Shown here piece after piece: positions 1 through 9,127 of a DNA stretch of 64,000 nucleotides. Within the stretch, counting starts at the first letter, position 1. Every line of letters starts with the position of its first letter. The notes beneath the pieces are model-generated. The model ran no database searches and was not told the origin of the DNA. It worked only from the letters and a program-made list of their open reading frames with translations. The stretch lies in NCBI GenBank assembly GCA_964571855.1, contig CAZNDO010000011.1, positions 75,282 to 139,281 on the forward strand. The letters run 5' to 3'. The stretch is from CAYYFX01 sp964571855 (GTDB taxonomy: Bacteria; ARS69). Made by a program: the position numbers and the translations under genes.

Positions 1-158
1 ACCTGGACCGCGGCGACGTGACCATCGGCGCCTTCCCGTTCGCTCCCGAGGAGTTGAACACCCTGCCGGCAACGCCGGAGGACGACGGCCGCCCCCACTC
101 CTCGCACTACGACTGGTCCGGTCCGGTCGTGGTGGGCGGATTGAAGATCCGCTTCTGA
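1..158 (+). CDS. C-terminal fragment of an outer-membrane beta-barrel protein
   Basis: An open frame enters from the left edge (codons in phase with base 3) and stops at TGA 156-158, leaving about 51 residues. The protein ends in a short alternating hydrophobic strand, VVVGGLKIRF, finishing on phenylalanine. That ending is typical of the last strand of outer-membrane barrels recognised by the BAM machinery. An acidic, proline-containing stretch precedes the strand and looks like a periplasmic turn or loop. The rest of the gene lies outside the window, so the family cannot be named. The assignment to the outer membrane is an inference from the final strand only. Confidence 0.5.
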   Translation, partial: LDRGDVTIGAFPFAPEELNTLPATPEDDGRPHSSHYDWSGPVVVGGLKIRF

Positions 159-169
159 GGCCCTATACT
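141..169 (+). promoter_or_regulatory. Candidate sigma-70-type promoter
   Basis: TTGAAG (141-146) and TATACT (164-169) are separated by 17 bases. They lie in the last codons and just after the stop of the upstream gene, about 80 bases before the GTG of the beta-helix gene. The -10 matches the consensus at five of six positions, the -35 at four. Confidence 0.45.
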
Positions 170-251
170 CGGGGTCCCTGCGTCCGCCCGCCCGCTCCGT
201 GCCCCGGGGGAGGGAATCGCGGTTGATCCACCCCGAATCGGGGGGCCGTTC

Positions 252-2024
252 GTGAGCTGCGCAATCCCGTCACCGCCCCGGGCGGCCCTCGCCGCCGCGG
301 TCGCGCTCGTCCTGTGCGCTTCCGGCGCGCGCGCGGCCGTGCTGCGCGTCCCGACCCAGATCTCCAGCTTCCGCGTGGCGGTCCAGACCGCCGCGCCCGG
401 CGACACGGTGCAGCTCGTCGGGAACGGCGGCGCCACGTACGTGAGTTCGAACGTCACGATCGACAAGGACCTGCTCGTCCAGGGCGGGTGGCGCGCGGAC
501 TTCCAGGTCCGGGATCCGGCCACGTACGTGAGCGTCGTGCGCGACGTCGCGGACACGCCCGCGCTTCCGCTCATCCGGGTGGCCGGCACGTCGCGGGTCA
601 CGTTCGACGGCGTGTGGCTGTGGGGCGGGACGGCCGGCGTCCTGGCCGAAGGGGGCGCGGAGCTGGTCTTCCGGGACTGCGTGATCCGGGGGCAGCGCAA
701 CACGGGCGCCGGGGATGCGGACGGGAACCGCGGTGGCGGGATCCGGCTGGTCGGCGGCAGCCTGCTGCTGGAGCGCGCGCGGATCCAGGGCATCAACACG
801 GCCTTCGGCGGCGCCGGGCTCGCGGCCATCTCCGCGTCGTCCGTCGTGCTGCGGGACTGCACGATCTCGAATTGTCTCTCCACGCGGTTCTCCGGCGGCG
901 ACGCGTCGGGCGCGGGCATCTACGCGCGGTCCGTGGGCGAGCTGCGCATCGAGGGATCGACCCTGTCGGACTGCGGCACCGTGCAGAACGCGGGCCTCGT
1001 GCTGGCGCGATCCACCACGGTGAACGCCGTCGCCAGCCGGTTCATCCGCGGCCTGGCGTCCACGAACGGCGGCGCCTTCTCGCTGGAGGACGCCACGGCC
1101 ACTTTCGAGGACTGCGACTTCGAGGAGAACCGGGGGATCGCCGGCGGAGCGCTGCGCATCGCGGCGGGGAGCACGGTCACCGTGCGGAACTCCCGGTTCC
1201 GCCTGAACCGCGCGGTCGGGCTGGGTGGAGCCATCTGGAGCGACTCGGCCACGCTCCTGCTCGAGGGCAGCACGTTCGAGGAGAACCACGTGGCGGGCTT
1301 CCCGTCGCCCGCCATCCCCGAGCGCGGCGGCGCGGTCTATGTGCTCGCCACGGACGCCGTGGCCCGGGACTGCACGTTCCGGAACGAGCGCGCCACCGGG
1401 AAGGGCGGCGCGTGGTTCCAGGTCGGCGGCCACGCGTCGATCACGACCTGCCGCTTCGAGTCCTGCGACTCCGGGATCTTCGGCGGGGCGGCGGCCATCG
1501 AGCTCGGCGGCATGCTGGAACTCTCGAGGGTGCTCGTGCGCGGGTGCAGCGCGCGCTTCGGCGGCGGCGTGGCCGCGTCGTTCACCGGCGCCATCCGGGT
1601 CGCGAACAGCACGTTCGTGGACGGGATCGGGCGCAGCTCCGGCGCCGGCGTGTACGTGGACACCGGGGGGACCGTGGACCTCAAGGACTCCATCCTCTGC
1701 TGCGCGCTGCAGGGGGACCAGGTGTTCTGCCAGGCGGGGGCGGTCCGCGCGGACCACTGCGACATCTGGAACGACGACTCGGAGAACATCCGCGAGGAGT
1801 GGGGCGGGGCATGCCCGGATCCCACCGGCACGAACGGGAACCTGAAGGTCTCCCCCGGATTCTGCGCCGGCGATCCGGACTTCCGGGTGGCCGACGGATC
1901 CCCGTGCGCCGGGAGCGCCTCCGACGGCGGGGACCTGGGCTGGCTCGCGGCGGGGTGCCCGACCGGTCGGCCGCTCGGGATCGAGCCCAGCAGCTGGGGC
2001 CGGATCAAGGCCTCGTGGCGGTAG
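252..2024 (+). CDS. Secreted right-handed parallel beta-helix protein
   Basis: The 590-residue product begins with a Sec-type signal peptide (hydrophobic stretch about residues 11-25, cleavage near ARA-A at 29-30). The body is built of irregular repeats of about 25-30 residues in which a GG-A/S-hydrophobic element recurs (GGAFSL, GGALRI, GGAIWS, GGAVYV, GGAWFQ). Short DC-x-F/I strands alternate with these. That pattern is typical of right-handed beta-helix and polymorphic outer-membrane-like proteins. Several cysteines recur at equivalent rungs. No enzymatic motif and no FlgD-like sorting domain are visible; the C-terminus ends in a short Trp/Arg-rich tail. The GTG start is chosen because it precedes the signal peptide directly. 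The likely role is surface or periplasmic structural or adhesive; the substrate is unknown. Confidence 0.75.
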   Translation: MSCAIPSPPRAALAAAVALVLCASGARAAVLRVPTQISSFRVAVQTAAPGDTVQLVGNGGATYVSSNVTIDKDLLVQGGWRADFQVRDPATYVSVVRDVADTPALPLIRVAGTSRVTFDGVWLWGGTAGVLAEGGAELVFRDCVIRGQRNTGAGDADGNRGGGIRLVGGSLLLERARIQGINTAFGGAGLAAISASSVVLRDCTISNCLSTRFSGGDASGAGIYARSVGELRIEGSTLSDCGTVQNAGLVLARSTTVNAVASRFIRGLASTNGGAFSLEDATATFEDCDFEENRGIAGGALRIAAGSTVTVRNSRFRLNRAVGLGGAIWSDSATLLLEGSTFEENHVAGFPSPAIPERGGAVYVLATDAVARDCTFRNERATGKGGAWFQVGGHASITTCRFESCDSGIFGGAAAIELGGMLELSRVLVRGCSARFGGGVAASFTGAIRVANSTFVDGIGRSSGAGVYVDTGGTVDLKDSILCCALQGDQVFCQAGAVRADHCDIWNDDSENIREEWGGACPDPTGTNGNLKVSPGFCAGDPDFRVADGSPCAGSASDGGDLGWLAAGCPTGRPLGIEPSSWGRIKASWR

Positions 2025-2058
2025 TGCCAGGTTCCGCGGAGCCCGCCGGGCCGCCGCA

Positions 2059-2088
2059 TTGACCCTCGCCGCCCGGGGTTGCTAGACT
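2059..2088 (+). promoter_or_regulatory. Candidate promoter of the gingipain-like protease gene
   Basis: TTGACC (2059-2064) and TAGACT (2083-2088) are 18 bases apart, about 190 bases upstream of the protease ATG. The -35 matches consensus at five of six positions, the -10 at four. The same TGCTAGACTG string recurs at 11,743 upstream of the nucleotidase/cytochrome gene, which suggests a shared -10 preference in this genome. Confidence 0.5.
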
Positions 2089-2277
2089 GTCCGTCGGTCG
2101 TCCTGAGTCCCGCCCCCCAGGTCAGGTTTCGCAACGGGTTCCCGCTACGATTGCCCAGGAAACGCGAATCGAACACGGACATGCCCGTACGGACTCACCG
2201 TCCGCGCGACCCTTCGGCGTGAGGGGTCGTTCGCGCCGCCCGCTCGCTGCCCCTTCCCTTGCCTCGAGGTGATTTCG

Positions 2278-5200
2278 ATGTCGGTTCCCCGGACTGCGAC
2301 GAAGGTGCTCCGTCGCCTCTGCCCGGCGGTCGCGGCCGTGCTCATGCTCGCCGCCGCCGAATCCCGAGCCTCCGGCAACCCGTCCGCGCAGCTCACGTTC
2401 CGCGCCGAGGACGTGCGCGTGGCGTCGCGCGGCGACGTGGCCGAGGTCTCGATCGCCGGGTTGCCCCGCGTGGGCGGCGCCGACGCCCCCGCGCTGCCGG
2501 TGTCCCTGCACACGTTCGCGGTCCCCGCGGGCTATGCCGTCCGCGAGGTGCGCATCCTCCCGCGCGACGAGGTGCGGGTGGCGCAGGACGTCCGGCTGGG
2601 TCTCCGCGAGGCGGCCGCTCCCGGCGAGCGTGATGCCGTGACGCGCGCGTTCCCCGCGGGGGCTCTCGAGCCGGGCGCACCGATCCACCCGGCCCGGCCC
2701 GGCCTCGCCCTGCACTCGGGCAACGCGGGCGGCTTCACGCTTCAGAGCGTGGCCGTCTTCCCGCTGCGCTGGGACCGGCCGAGCGGGGATCTGGTCCTCG
2801 CGCGCACCGTGGACGTGGAGCTGGAGCTGGAGCCCGCGGCGGCCGTGGACCTCGTGCGCGAGCGGCGCGGGACCGAGGCCGAGCGCGTGATGGCGGCGGC
2901 GCTGGCGTCCATGGTCGAGAACCCGGAGGCCCTCGCCGAGGGCCGGATCCTGGACGACGCGCTGCGCAGCGACGACGGCGGCGGCTTCGCCCCGACGGAC
3001 CTGCCCAGCCTCGAGGGCACGCCGGTGGACATGGTCATCGTGACCACGTCGGCGCTGGCCGCGTCGTTCCAGCCCCTCGCGGACTGGAAAACGAAGAAGG
3101 GCGTGCCCACGGTGATCAAGACCGTGGAGTGGATCGACACCAACTACCCGGCCGGCCACGACCGGCCCGAGCGCATCCGCGACTTCCTGCGGGATGCGTA
3201 CGCGAAGTGGGGGACGTACCTGGTCCTGGCCGGCGGCGACTACAGCGTGGTCCCGCCGCGCGACGCCTACAACCGCTTCTTCTTCGGCGGCACCCTCGTC
3301 CCGACGGACCAGTACTTCGCCTGCCTGGACGGGGACTGGAACGACGACGGCGACGGCCTGTACGGCGAGGGCATCTTCACGGTGACGCCCGGCGACGAGG
3401 CGGACCTGTACCCGGACGTCTTCGTGGGCCGCGCCTCCGTGGAGACCACCACGGAAGTGGCCACGTTCATCGCGAAGTCGATGGCGTACGAGAAGACGCC
3501 CCCGGCGGGCTGGGCGAAGAAGGTCGTCTACCTGGCCGAGGTGCTGTTCCCGGAGAACTGGGTCTACGGGGACCCGCCCGAGAACATCGCGCTCGACGGC
3601 GCCACGCTGTGCGACATCTTCGACACGTTCGTCCCGCTGGACTGGACCCGCGTGAAGCGGTACCAGAGCCAGAACAACCTGGATCGGTCCATCGCGCTGC
3701 AGGAGCTGAGCGTCGGCCACAGCCACCTCGTGACGCTGATGAACCACGGCGACGCCTTCAAGTTCTCCACCGGCAACGGCGTCAACCCGCGCGTCTACAT
3801 CGCGGACACGGACTCCCTGCACAACGGGAGCTACCTGAGCTTCGTGATGGCCACGGCGTGCAACCCGAACCAGATCGACCTCGAGTGCCAGGGCGAGTCG
3901 TTCATGAACAACCCGAACGGCGGCGCCGTGGCGGTGGTCGGCCCCACGCGGGAGGACTTCCCGGTCTCCGCCGCGAACTACCACGAGTCCGCGCTGGCCT
4001 TGATCTTCAAGAGCCGGGTCACGCGGTTCGGCGTGGTGGGCCAGCTGCACCGCGTCCCGTTCATCGGCCTGAGCCAGACGGACCAGACGCCGGACCGCTG
4101 GACCATGCTCACGCGCGAGCTGCTCGGCGATCCGGAGCTGCGCTTCTGGACGATGGAGCCCGGCACGCTCAACGTGGCGCACTCCGCGTCCCTGCCGCTC
4201 GGCACGGCCTCGGTGAACGTGACCGTCACCAACGGGGCCACCCCGGTGGCGGACGCCGCGGTCTGCGTGAGCGACGCGAACGGCACGTACTCGCGGGGAC
4301 GCACGAACTCCGCGGGCGTGGCCACGCTGGCGCTGACCAGCCGCGCCACCGGCACCGTGAACGTCGTGGTCACCAAGGCGGAGTTCAAGCCGAAGGAGAC
4401 CACCTTCACGCTGACCGCCGCCGCGGGACCGTTCCTCGCACTGCAGTCCTCGACGTTCGACGACGACGCGATCGCCCCGTCGTCCGGCAACGGCGACGGC
4501 GTGCACGACGCGGGCGAGACCTTCCAGCTGGACGCCACCGTGCGCAACGGCGGCGTCTCCACGGCGAACGGCGTGACCCTGAGCGCCGCGATCGAGCCGG
4601 GCTCCGAGGCCACGTTCGACCTGCTGTACGACGGCGTGCGTGATCCGGCGAAGGTGTTCGTGGGCCCGGGCCGCGTGAACCCGGCCGGCGTGCCCTTCAC
4701 GCTGGACTTCGCGAACCCGTTGATCGACTACATCGGAACGCCTCCCATGTCCTTCGCCGCGGACACTTCGTCCGGCGACCTGGGCGTGTTCGTGTGGCAG
4801 GACGACGAGGGCTGGCACGTGCGCTGGGCGTCCGGCGCGGACTCCACCGTGGTGACCGGCACGGTCACGACGGACGGGCGCGTGCGCACGCTGGCCACGC
4901 CGGATCTGGACTCGGCCACGGACGTGGCCGCCATCGTGGCGGGCGGCGACTCGCTCACGTTCACCGGCTCCACGTACGGCCAGGACCTCTGGGACGGCGT
5001 GGACTTCACGATGGCCGACAACACGATGCTCACGATGGTGGACGGCACCGACGCGCTGGGGAACGTCGCCGCGGCCGGCACCGCCACCGGCGAGGTCGTG
5101 TACTCCATCGCGAACGACGCGCGGGACGGGCAGCTCGGCTACGTGGACCTCACGTGGACGTCGGCCACGCTGCAGACCTGGACCGGCGTCGTGCCGGTGG

Positions 5201-7443
5201 TCTTCGCGGCGCCGGCGCTCGAATCCATCGTGTTCGACGTGCTGGACGGCAACGCGCCGCCCATCTCCGGCGACGGGGACGGCGTGATCGAGGTGGGGGA
5301 GACGGTGCGTCTCATCCCGAAGGTGCTGAACCGCGGCGCCGGGCGGGCCGACGGCGTCAACGGGCTCGCCACCGCCGCCGCCGGGATCACGTTCCTGGAC
5401 GCCGCGGACGCGTACGGCAGCATCGCGCCGCTGGGCCAGACCACCGGCGCCGACGGCTACCTGTTCACGGTGACCAGCGCCCTGGGCACGTCCATCACGC
5501 TCACGCTGACGGACTCGCTCGGGCGGCAGTGGGCCAAGGACCTGGAGTTCGTGGCGCCCGCCGCCCCCACGACCCTCTCGTTCGTGTCCACGCCCACGCA
5601 GATCGAGGTGATCTGGGCGCCGAACGCCGAGGCGGACCTGGCCGGCTACAACGTGTACCGCAGCGCCACGCCCGGCACCGGGCACGTGCAGCGGAACTTC
5701 GAGCTGCTGCGGACCGGCAGCCGGTACGCGGACAGCGGCCTGTCGTTCGGTTCCGGCTTCTACTACATCGTCACCGCGGTGGACTCCTCCGGGAACGAGA
5801 GCCTCCCGTCGGCGGAGATCTTCGCGTACACCACGCAGCCGCAGCTCGCGGGCTGGCCCAAGGGGGCGAACAGCAACGTCTACTCCTCGCCCGTGATCTA
5901 CAACGCGGACGCGGCGGGTGCTTCCGAGCTGTTCGTGGGGTCGCAGGACTTCCGCATGTACGGATGGGAGGCGGACGGCTCCGAGGCGGGCACGTTCCCC
6001 GTGTCCACCAACGCCGCCATCTGGAGCTCGCCCGCCATCGGCGACCTGGATGAGGACGGGACGGCCGAGGTCCTGTGGGGCGCCATGGACTCGCGCTTCT
6101 ACGTGGTGGGCCACGACGGCACGCCCCACTTCGGCTCCACCACCTGGCTCTTCGACGCGTCCGGCTCGGGGAACACCATCCGCGGAACGGCGGCGGTCGC
6201 CGACGTGGACCGGGACTCCGACCTGGAGTTCTTCGTCGGGACGGACAACGGCCGGCTGTACGGGTTCAACCACACCGGCACGGGCCTCACGCAGACCGGC
6301 GGCATCTTCCACGAGACCGCCAACGGGCCCGGCCAGCTGAACCCGCCCATGATCTGGGGGCCGGTCGCCATCTCGGACTGGAACAACGACGGCGTGCGCG
6401 AGATCGCGTTCTCGTGCTGGAACGATTCGCTGTTCGTGAAGAAGCCGAACGGCACGAACCAGGCCGGCTTCCCGAAGAAGCTGCCGAACGACATGCGCAA
6501 CGGGCCGATCTTCGCCGACCTGGACAACGACGGGACGAAGGAGCTGCTCGTCGGCTGCGTCGACGGCAAGGTCTACGGGTACAACCACGACGGCTCGAAC
6601 TACCTCGCGGGGGGCGTGTTCGCCACGCTGCCCAGCGAGGTGCGTTGCCAGCCCGCCGTGGCCAACCTGGACGGCGACCCGCAGCTCGAGGTGGTGGTGT
6701 CCTGCTGGGACGGCCACCTGTACGCGTACAACCACGACGGCACGGGCTTCCTGAACCCGAGCGGTCGCTTCGCCACGGTGGACAGCACGGGCGCCACCGG
6801 GCACTTCTCGGCCAGCCCGATCATCGCGGACATCGACGCGGACGGGCAGTTCGAGATCTTCTGCGGCCACCGCAACGGGAAGTTCTACGGGTTCCGCTCC
6901 AACGGGACCATGGTGACCGGCATGCCCATCCCCACCGCGGGCGAGATCTTCTCCACCGCGTGCGCGGGCGACCTGGACGCCGACGGGGACGTGGACATCG
7001 CGTTCGCGTCGTACGACGGCACGGTCAACGTGCTGGACTTCGGCGGCGCGTCGACGCCGGCCGCCTACCCGTGGCCGATGAGCGGCGCGAACCCGTGGCG
7101 CACGTCCAGCTACGGGGAGATGCAGCCCTACCAGACGGGCGCGGACGTCCTGCCCGCGGCGCCGCTGGTCTTCGCCATGCCGCAGAGCGAGCCGAACCCG
7201 TTCCGCGGGGCCACCACGATCCGCTACACGCTGCCCGCCGAGGGACGCGTGATGCTGCGGGTGTTCAACGTGGAGGGTCGCGAGGTGCGGACGCTCGTGG
7301 ACGCGGTCCAGCCCGCGGGCGCGCACGCGCTCGTGTGGGACGGCCGCGACTCGCAGGGGTCGCGCCTGTCGTCGGGCGTGTACTTCTACCGGATCGAGGC
7401 GCCGCAGGGTTCGGTGACGCGCAAGGCGGTCGTGCTCCGCTAG
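2278..7443 (+). CDS. Gingipain-type (C25) cysteine protease with FN3, FG-GAP propeller and FlgD-like sorting domain
   Basis: This 1,721-residue secreted protease has a signal peptide (about 1-31) and a prodomain-like region to about 230. A peptidase C25 domain follows (about 240-620), with the catalytic pair visible as NHG (His490) and MATAC (Cys528), as in gingipains and related caspase-fold peptidases. Ig/CARDB-like segments come next, then an FN3 domain (about 1095-1185). A seven-bladed FG-GAP/VCBS-type propeller follows (about 1190-1600), with repeated DxDxDG calcium-like loops. The C-terminus (about 1640-1721) is a FlgD Ig-like domain beginning NPF-x-G-x-TTIRYTLP, of the kind used as a type IX-like sorting signal. 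The ATG at 2278 is preferred over the GTG at 2269 because GAGG lies about 8 bases upstream. Likely a cell-surface or secreted endopeptidase. Confidence 0.88.
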   Translation: MSVPRTATKVLRRLCPAVAAVLMLAAAESRASGNPSAQLTFRAEDVRVASRGDVAEVSIAGLPRVGGADAPALPVSLHTFAVPAGYAVREVRILPRDEVRVAQDVRLGLREAAAPGERDAVTRAFPAGALEPGAPIHPARPGLALHSGNAGGFTLQSVAVFPLRWDRPSGDLVLARTVDVELELEPAAAVDLVRERRGTEAERVMAAALASMVENPEALAEGRILDDALRSDDGGGFAPTDLPSLEGTPVDMVIVTTSALAASFQPLADWKTKKGVPTVIKTVEWIDTNYPAGHDRPERIRDFLRDAYAKWGTYLVLAGGDYSVVPPRDAYNRFFFGGTLVPTDQYFACLDGDWNDDGDGLYGEGIFTVTPGDEADLYPDVFVGRASVETTTEVATFIAKSMAYEKTPPAGWAKKVVYLAEVLFPENWVYGDPPENIALDGATLCDIFDTFVPLDWTRVKRYQSQNNLDRSIALQELSVGHSHLVTLMNHGDAFKFSTGNGVNPRVYIADTDSLHNGSYLSFVMATACNPNQIDLECQGESFMNNPNGGAVAVVGPTREDFPVSAANYHESALALIFKSRVTRFGVVGQLHRVPFIGLSQTDQTPDRWTMLTRELLGDPELRFWTMEPGTLNVAHSASLPLGTASVNVTVTNGATPVADAAVCVSDANGTYSRGRTNSAGVATLALTSRATGTVNVVVTKAEFKPKETTFTLTAAAGPFLALQSSTFDDDAIAPSSGNGDGVHDAGETFQLDATVRNGGVSTANGVTLSAAIEPGSEATFDLLYDGVRDPAKVFVGPGRVNPAGVPFTLDFANPLIDYIGTPPMSFAADTSSGDLGVFVWQDDEGWHVRWASGADSTVVTGTVTTDGRVRTLATPDLDSATDVAAIVAGGDSLTFTGSTYGQDLWDGVDFTMADNTMLTMVDGTDALGNVAAAGTATGEVVYSIANDARDGQLGYVDLTWTSATLQTWTGVVPVVFAAPALESIVFDVLDGNAPPISGDGDGVIEVGETVRLIPKVLNRGAGRADGVNGLATAAAGITFLDAADAYGSIAPLGQTTGADGYLFTVTSALGTSITLTLTDSLGRQWAKDLEFVAPAAPTTLSFVSTPTQIEVIWAPNAEADLAGYNVYRSATPGTGHVQRNFELLRTGSRYADSGLSFGSGFYYIVTAVDSSGNESLPSAEIFAYTTQPQLAGWPKGANSNVYSSPVIYNADAAGASELFVGSQDFRMYGWEADGSEAGTFPVSTNAAIWSSPAIGDLDEDGTAEVLWGAMDSRFYVVGHDGTPHFGSTTWLFDASGSGNTIRGTAAVADVDRDSDLEFFVGTDNGRLYGFNHTGTGLTQTGGIFHETANGPGQLNPPMIWGPVAISDWNNDGVREIAFSCWNDSLFVKKPNGTNQAGFPKKLPNDMRNGPIFADLDNDGTKELLVGCVDGKVYGYNHDGSNYLAGGVFATLPSEVRCQPAVANLDGDPQLEVVVSCWDGHLYAYNHDGTGFLNPSGRFATVDSTGATGHFSASPIIADIDADGQFEIFCGHRNGKFYGFRSNGTMVTGMPIPTAGEIFSTACAGDLDADGDVDIAFASYDGTVNVLDFGGASTPAAYPWPMSGANPWRTSSYGEMQPYQTGADVLPAAPLVFAMPQSEPNPFRGATTIRYTLPAEGRVMLRVFNVEGREVRTLVDAVQPAGAHALVWDGRDSQGSRLSSGVYFYRIEAPQGSVTRKAVVLR

Positions 7444-7468
7444 GGTCGGAGCGCGACCGCACGGACCC

Positions 7469-7497
7469 GGGCCGGGGGGCGCAACGCCTCCCGGCCC
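7469..7497 (+). terminator. Hairpin terminator after the protease gene
   Basis: A 12-base-pair GC stem (7469-7480 with 7486-7497, one G-T pair) has a five-base loop. It begins 26 bases after the protease stop and is followed only by TTC. It resembles an intrinsic terminator lacking a long U tract. Confidence 0.5.
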
Positions 7498-7520
7498 TTC
7501 GCGTGCGCGCGGCGGCGGCG

Positions 7521-7549
7521 TTGACAGCGGACGCGCCCGGCCGGATCCT
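7521..7549 (+). promoter_or_regulatory. Candidate promoter of pyruvate kinase
   Basis: A perfect TTGACA (7521-7526) stands 17 bases before a weak GATCCT (7544-7549). Transcription from here would begin within a few bases of the pyk ATG at 7558. No ribosome binding site precedes that ATG, so the message may be nearly leaderless. Confidence 0.45.
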
Positions 7550-7557
7550 CGCCGGCC

Positions 7558-8976
7558 ATGCGCCGCACGAAGATCGTCGCCACCGTCGGCCCCGCGTCGT
7601 CGGACCCCGACATGCTCGCGCGCCTCGTGGCCGCGGGGGTGGACGTCTTCCGCCTGAACTACTCGCACGGCGACCACGAGGGGCACGAGCGCGCGGCGCG
7701 GGACGTGGCCGCGGTGGCGGAGCGATCGGGTCGACCGGTCGCCGTCCTGCAGGATCTGGGCGGCCCGAAGATCCGCACCGGGGACGTGGAGGGCGGCGGC
7801 GAGATCGAGCTGCGCCGCGGCGACACGCTCGCGCTGGGGCGCGCGCCCGGCCCCGTGCGCCCGGGACGACTCACCACGAACCTGCCGGAACTGGCGGACG
7901 AGCTGGAGCCGGGCCACCGGCTGCTGCTGCGCGACGGGCGCCTCCTCCTGCGCGTGACGTCGCGCGGGGAGGAGGGAGTGACCCTCGTGGTGGAGCGCGG
8001 GGGACCGCTCGCGGGGCGCGGCGGGATCAACCTGCCGGACACGAGCCTGTCCATCCCGTCGCTCACCGCGAAGGATCGTGCGGACCTCGCCCACGGCCTG
8101 GGGATCGGCGTGGACCTCACCGCACTGAGCTTCGTGCGGCGGGCGGAGGATCTGCAGCGCGCGCGGGAGGCGGCCGGCGGGCGCGACGTCTTCCTCGTGG
8201 CGAAGATCGAGAAGCCGGAGGCCGTGGAACGCCTCGACGCCATCCTCGCCCACGCGGACGCCGTGATGGTGGCGCGCGGCGACCTGGGCGTGGAGATCCC
8301 CCCCGAGGACGTCCCCCGCGTGCAGAAGCGCATCATCCGCGCGGCGAACGCGCGGCGGATCCCGGTGATCACGGCCACGCAGATGCTGGAGTCCATGGTG
8401 GACCGCCCCGTGCCCACGCGGGCCGAGGCGTCGGACGTGGCGAACGCCATCCTGGACGGCACCGATGCCGTGATGCTGTCCGCGGAGACCGCGACCGGCC
8501 GGTATCCGGAGGAGGCGGTGCGCATGATGGAGCGCATCGCGGAACGGGCGGACGCACCGGACCCGGAGCGCTTCACGCGCGTCCGTTCCCGGGATCGCGC
8601 CCTCGACCCGGACGAGGCCGTGGCGCGCGCCGCCAGCCGTGCGGCGGAGGACGTGAACGCGAAGGCCATCGTCGTCTACACGGAGTCCGGCTCCACCGCC
8701 CGGATGCTGTCGTCCCAGCGCCCCACGGTGCCCATCCTCGCCCTCTCGCCGGAGGCGGTGACCGTGCGGCGGCTCTGCCTCTGCTGGGGCGTCACGCCCG
8801 CCCGGATGCCCCGCGTGGACCGCATGGCGGAGATGTTCGCGCTGGGCGAGGAGCTGCTGGTGCGCAGCGGCCAGGTGGAGGCGGGGGACCGGGTGGTGGT
8901 GGTGTCCGGCACGCGTGCCGCGAACCGCGGGGGCACGAACATGATGAAGATCCTGACGGTCGGCGAACTGGACTGA
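7558..8976 (+). CDS. pyk: Pyruvate kinase
   Basis: This enzyme converts phosphoenolpyruvate and ADP to pyruvate and ATP, the last step of glycolysis. The 472-residue length is normal for bacterial PykF/PykA. The N-terminal RRTKIVATVGPAS block, the FRLNYSHG phosphoenolpyruvate/ATP region and the barrel core VAKIEKPEA are present. So are the metal-binding MVARGDLGVEI segment and the hallmark ITATQMLESM and GTDAVMLSAET motifs. The C-terminal allosteric domain is complete (VSGTRAANRGGTN-type end). The ATG is the only sensible start: it opens on the conserved motif. There is no Shine-Dalgarno sequence before it, but a strong -35 lies just upstream. Confidence 0.96.
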   Translation: MRRTKIVATVGPASSDPDMLARLVAAGVDVFRLNYSHGDHEGHERAARDVAAVAERSGRPVAVLQDLGGPKIRTGDVEGGGEIELRRGDTLALGRAPGPVRPGRLTTNLPELADELEPGHRLLLRDGRLLLRVTSRGEEGVTLVVERGGPLAGRGGINLPDTSLSIPSLTAKDRADLAHGLGIGVDLTALSFVRRAEDLQRAREAAGGRDVFLVAKIEKPEAVERLDAILAHADAVMVARGDLGVEIPPEDVPRVQKRIIRAANARRIPVITATQMLESMVDRPVPTRAEASDVANAILDGTDAVMLSAETATGRYPEEAVRMMERIAERADAPDPERFTRVRSRDRALDPDEAVARAASRAAEDVNAKAIVVYTESGSTARMLSSQRPTVPILALSPEAVTVRRLCLCWGVTPARMPRVDRMAEMFALGEELLVRSGQVEAGDRVVVVSGTRAANRGGTNMMKILTVGELD

Positions 8977-8982
8977 GCCGGG

Positions 8983-9055
8983 CCGCGGCCGCCCGCGGCG
9001 CCCGCCCCTACGGCGTCGACCCCGCGGCCGCCCGCGGCGCCCCGTCCGCGTCGAC
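8983..9055. repeat. Two-copy GC-only tandem repeat downstream of pyk
   Basis: Copy one spans 8983-9020 and copy two 9022-9055, offset by 39 bases. Each begins CCGCGGCCGCCCGCGGCGCC and ends GTCGAC; the second copy is four bases shorter in the middle. NotI- and SalI-like palindromes fall in both. The repeat fills the gap between pyk and the HDOD gene and could serve as an extended hairpin terminator. Confidence 0.7.
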
Positions 9056-9127
9056 CCCGCGCCCGCCCGTTCAAGCGACTGGCCATTTTTGCCGATGTTC
9101 CCGGAAACCCGCCCGGGAGCCCTCTCG

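Noticed and set aside
2122..8253. A 2,043-codon minus-strand open frame opposite the protease and pyruvate kinase
   Set aside because: It is the antisense shadow of two well-recognised genes in GC-rich DNA; it is Arg/His/Val-rich with no domain.
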